Under the pieces are notes generated by a model, which was given only the letters and a program-made list of their open reading frames with translations, made no database searches and had not been told where the DNA came from. The translations under genes were made by a program, and so were the position numbers. Shown one piece after another: positions 62,201 through 64,000 of a DNA stretch of 64,000 nucleotides; positions within the stretch are counted from its first letter, which is position 1; each line of letters opens with the position of its first letter. The stretch lies in contig NC_013520.1 of NCBI RefSeq assembly GCF_000024945.1, positions 1 to 64,000 of the forward strand, in the 5' to 3' direction. Source of the stretch: Veillonella parvula DSM 2008 (GTDB lineage Bacteria; Bacillota; Negativicutes; Veillonellales; Veillonellaceae).

Positions 62201-64000
62201 ACGGTACATTAAATGTGAAATTGGCTAAAACGTTAACCGGTTTAGATAGCGTTACAGCTGGTGGTACTACTATCAATAACGGCGGTTTGACTGTAGGTGG
62301 TAAGAACTATGTATCTCCAACAGGTATCAATGCGAACGATCAAAAAATTACCAATGTTGCTGATGGTACTGTAGGTGCAGGTAGCAAAGACGCTGTAAAC
62401 GGCGGTCAATTACACGATGCTAAAACTGAACTTATCAACAAAGGTCTTCGTTTCAACGCTGATAATAACGCTGAAAAAACGAATAAACTTGGTTCTAAAG
62501 TAACAGTAAATGGTGATGGTAATATCACTACTGAAATTACGCAAACCGGCGATGACACTAAGATCGGCGTTAAATTGAACAAAAATCTTAATGTTCAAAC
62601 GTTGACGGCTACAGATACCGTGAAAGCTGGCGGCGTAACAATGGGTAAACACGCTGATTCTAACAACTATGTAACTGGTCTTGATAATAAAGATTGGGAT
62701 GTAAATACATCTAATCCTGTAAGCGGTCGCGCAGCTACAGAAGATCAATTGAAAAAAATCAGTGATGTTGTTAAGAGCCAAGGTGCTGCTGCTACAGATT
62801 ACCGTTTGGTGAAAAATACAGCTGCTGCAGACGGTGCTTATACAGTTGATTCTAACGGCGATGTTGACTTAACTGTAGAGGATAAAAACCATGCAGGTAG
62901 TAAAGAAACTGTTAAAATTAAGGATGTTGCCTCTAAATCTAGCCTTGATAAATTGACAGATCGTGCTGTTAAGTATGACTTGGATCCAGCTGGTACTGTT
63001 GATAAAACTAAAGTAAGTTACGAAGGTCCTACTTATGCTAATAAAACTGGTGGTACTCACGTAACAAACGTGGCGTATGCTACAGGCAATAATGGCAGCG
63101 AAGCGGTTAATGTGGATTACTTGAAAGATAGAATCAAAGATAGCGAAGACGCATTAACTAATAAAGGCTTGAAATTTGATGCTAACAGTGGCGGCGTAAA
63201 AACTAATAAACTTGGCTCTACGGTTACTGTTAAGGGCGAAGGTAATGATGTTGATGCTAACTACAGCGGTGAAAACATTAAAACTTTCATCACACAAGAT
63301 CAAGATGGCAACACAACTATCGATGTGAAGATGAACAAAAACCTCAAAGCTAATAGTGTGGCCATTGCCGGTAAAAATGGTCAAGACGGCGTTACAATTA
63401 AAGGTGGCGACGCTAAAAACGGTGTAGATGGTACAAGCATTAACCGTTTAGTGACTGAAGATAAAGACGGCAATACACATACACTTGCAACGCTCGATGA
63501 TGGTATGATGTATGGCGGCGATACAGGTAATGTAATTAAAAAGAAACTTAACAATCAAGTGAATGTTAAGGGCGGTATCTCCGATGAAAGTAAATTAGCG
63601 ACTGAAGACAACATCGGTGTTGTTTCTGACGGTTCCGATACATTGAAATTGCGCTTGGCGAAAGAATTGAAAGGCTTGACGTCTGCTACTTTCACAAACG
63701 GCGGCAATAATACTGTTATCAATGGTGATGGTATGACCATCAATCGTGCTGGTGGCGATGCAGTAAGTCTTACAAAAGACGGCTTAAATAATGGCGGTAA
63801 TAAGATTACGAATGTTGCTGACGGCACGGACCCTAACGATGCAGTTAATAAATCTCAATTGGATAAAGCTACAGCAGCTGCATCTACAACGGTATCGGCA
63901 GGTAATAATATTACTGTGACACCTAGCACCAATGCGAATGGTTCCAAGAACTATGAAGTAAGTCTTAAAGATCAAGTGACATTGGGCTCTGATGCTACAA
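59296..64000 (+). CDS. Giant trimeric autotransporter adhesin, partial (continues past the window)
   Basis: The frame is open from ATG 59296 to the window end (at least 1568 codons). GAGGTG precedes the start. It has an ordinary signal peptide without ESPR (MKMDKKKLVYLCVGACVTTT, cleavage near VDA-AG). The head has many repeats of the type ATAFGxxxxA (59600-60250), a TAFG variant of the YadA-head motif, then AIGxxA repeats and HNFAGIAPNSTVSVGKSGAE. The connector ITNVAAG and a stalk with KDAVNGGQLHDAKTELINKG, GRAATEDQLKK and KTFITQDQ modules follow. The anchor lies beyond the window. Several stalk modules closely match those of the adhesin at 49702-56895. Confidence 0.93.
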   Translation, partial: MKMDKKKLVYLCVGACVTTTCFPAIQVDAAGLSAPSLNVGDQNTATGNYVATIGYKNKATGENSIVVGDNSQATGASSVAMGSEAKALAKNSFALGTKTTANGVSSVAFGNGTSTAAGATGATAFGYETKANAVSATAFGYQTEASGSNSTTFGNNTKASGEQSTAFGSETIAEGKNATAFGYKTNAKGEDATAFGIRTIASGTQATAFGLENIASAKSATAFGSNNTASGENSTVFGAKNIASGSLSTVFGFESKATNIQATAFGNSTEANGVVATAFGNESVANGTYATAFGNWTVANGTASTAFGAGSHAYGKKSTAFGSESRAHGENSLAALGGYTGANALNGVALGWGSKVEKADTYALGTLSTAHGEKGATAIGTSSLAAGDYTTAIGYQAGSQSTATMAPNDGTVRIDTSSLQKSNDSIFIGKNAGRDVLGADNVVIGNYNVADNAPGTNKGTFTGITAVGREAKVLSNKGVAVGYTSSVAANSESAIAIGDQASAKNAPKGIAIGKGAKAEAEDAISIGTGNTVSGAHSGAIGDPTTITGTGTYTIGNNNGIVAANNSGAFGNNNTFTGAINNVRIIGNNNTVTVDDAMILGNKSTVTGVAGVAIGTNAKANNANDVALGANSETTVAVGTPSASINGVTHNFAGIAPNSTVSVGKSGAERTITNVAAGRISATSTDAINGSQLFAVTEEINKGIVYAGDVKAAAAGANEFTQKLGEKTNIVGGVTNEADLTNNNIGVVSNGDDTLTVKLKKDVDLGANGSLKTGATTINNTGFTNGTTAITGTSVTTDKITVGPIIIDKNTGIDAGGKQITNVASGLGTQTLDTADANTLKNAATIADLKKAVGDSSYDWKLSDGTAPATNVADGSTVNIKGSANAAPTTTVGVTTTLNGNDIAVDLSQKAKDDIQKGVDAKTKVDTEGLTFTGDTGTTGAKKLGDTVTIKGGATGTLSDGNIGVASDGNGTLNVKLAKTLTGLDSVTAGGTTINNGGLTVGGKNYVSPTGINANDQKITNVADGTVGAGSKDAVNGGQLHDAKTELINKGLRFNADNNAEKTNKLGSKVTVNGDGNITTEITQTGDDTKIGVKLNKNLNVQTLTATDTVKAGGVTMGKHADSNNYVTGLDNKDWDVNTSNPVSGRAATEDQLKKISDVVKSQGAAATDYRLVKNTAAADGAYTVDSNGDVDLTVEDKNHAGSKETVKIKDVASKSSLDKLTDRAVKYDLDPAGTVDKTKVSYEGPTYANKTGGTHVTNVAYATGNNGSEAVNVDYLKDRIKDSEDALTNKGLKFDANSGGVKTNKLGSTVTVKGEGNDVDANYSGENIKTFITQDQDGNTTIDVKMNKNLKANSVAIAGKNGQDGVTIKGGDAKNGVDGTSINRLVTEDKDGNTHTLATLDDGMMYGGDTGNVIKKKLNNQVNVKGGISDESKLATEDNIGVVSDGSDTLKLRLAKELKGLTSATFTNGGNNTVINGDGMTINRAGGDAVSLTKDGLNNGGNKITNVADGTDPNDAVNKSQLDKATAAASTTVSAGNNITVTPSTNANGSKNYEVSLKDQVTLGSDAT
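62951..63180 (+). repeat. Stalk segment duplicated from the other giant adhesin
   Basis: Bases 62951-63180 (DRAVKYDLDPAG to NKGLKFDANSGG) align with 54101-54330 of the upstream adhesin (DRAVKYDLDPTG to NKGLKFDANQGG) with only scattered differences; the stretch encoding GSEAVNVDYL is nearly identical. The pair are direct repeats about 8.85 kb apart. Confidence 0.82.

Noticed and set aside
41308-64000. Adhesin island as a prophage or integrated mobile element
   Set aside because: No integrase, transposase, phage structural gene or attachment-site pair was seen; the holin-like peptide alone is better explained as a type I toxin.

Overview
The window reads as the replication-origin end of a chromosome from a diderm Firmicute of the Negativicutes, most likely Veillonella. 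The gene order dnaA-dnaN-S4 protein-recF-DUF721-remB-gyrB and DnaA-box clusters on both sides of dnaA are Firmicute-like. RND efflux, lipopolysaccharide-type glycosyltransferases and ligase, YadA-type trimeric autotransporters and an SLH domain show an outer membrane tethered in Negativicutes fashion. Genus assignment is inference; no rRNA or tRNA gene was seen.

Layout. 1-8063: bipartite oriC and replication genes, with DnaA boxes before and after dnaA and a run of DnaA-trios at 1983-2000. 8074-9913: a LysP-like permease and a YbjQ protein. 10004-15921 (minus strand): an RND pump with its lipoprotein adaptor, and a CNNM/CorC-type membrane protein. 16228-20812: a methyltransferase, a lysine-rich protein with a possible -1 frameshift extension, and an LtaS-like sulfatase-fold enzyme. 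20909-26058: glycosyltransferases, a DUF535 protein and an O-antigen ligase-type protein. 26310-39601: a Wzx/Wzy-type polysaccharide cluster (initiating phosphosugar transferase, acyltransferase, UDP-galactopyranose mutase, polymerase, transferases, deacetylase-fold protein, LicD, IspD/TarI-like cytidylyltransferase, flippase, two SDR enzymes), preceded by a perfect hairpin plus T-run in its leader. 39838-41307: a second acyltransferase and a small secreted protein.

41308-64000 is a surface-adhesin island. It holds a classical autotransporter broken by one in-frame TAA, a probable type I toxin-antitoxin locus plus an orphan second copy of its antisense-RNA part, a stand-alone inverse-autotransporter barrel, a trimeric autotransporter ending in an SLH domain, a 2397-residue trimeric autotransporter with a coiled coil after its anchor, a small periplasmic protein, a passenger-less trimeric autotransporter with a stop in its extended signal peptide, and the start of another giant trimeric autotransporter that leaves the window. 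Several of these genes have TTTACA-type promoters and long nested hairpins around them.

Together the window joins chromosome replication to construction and variation of the cell surface: polysaccharide synthesis and export first, then a set of adhesins sharing modules in intact and decayed forms. The least expected items are the toxin-antitoxin pair with its orphan antitoxin copy, the frameshift heptamer followed by a cysteine-rich frame, and the two designs of trimeric autotransporter that extend into the periplasm.
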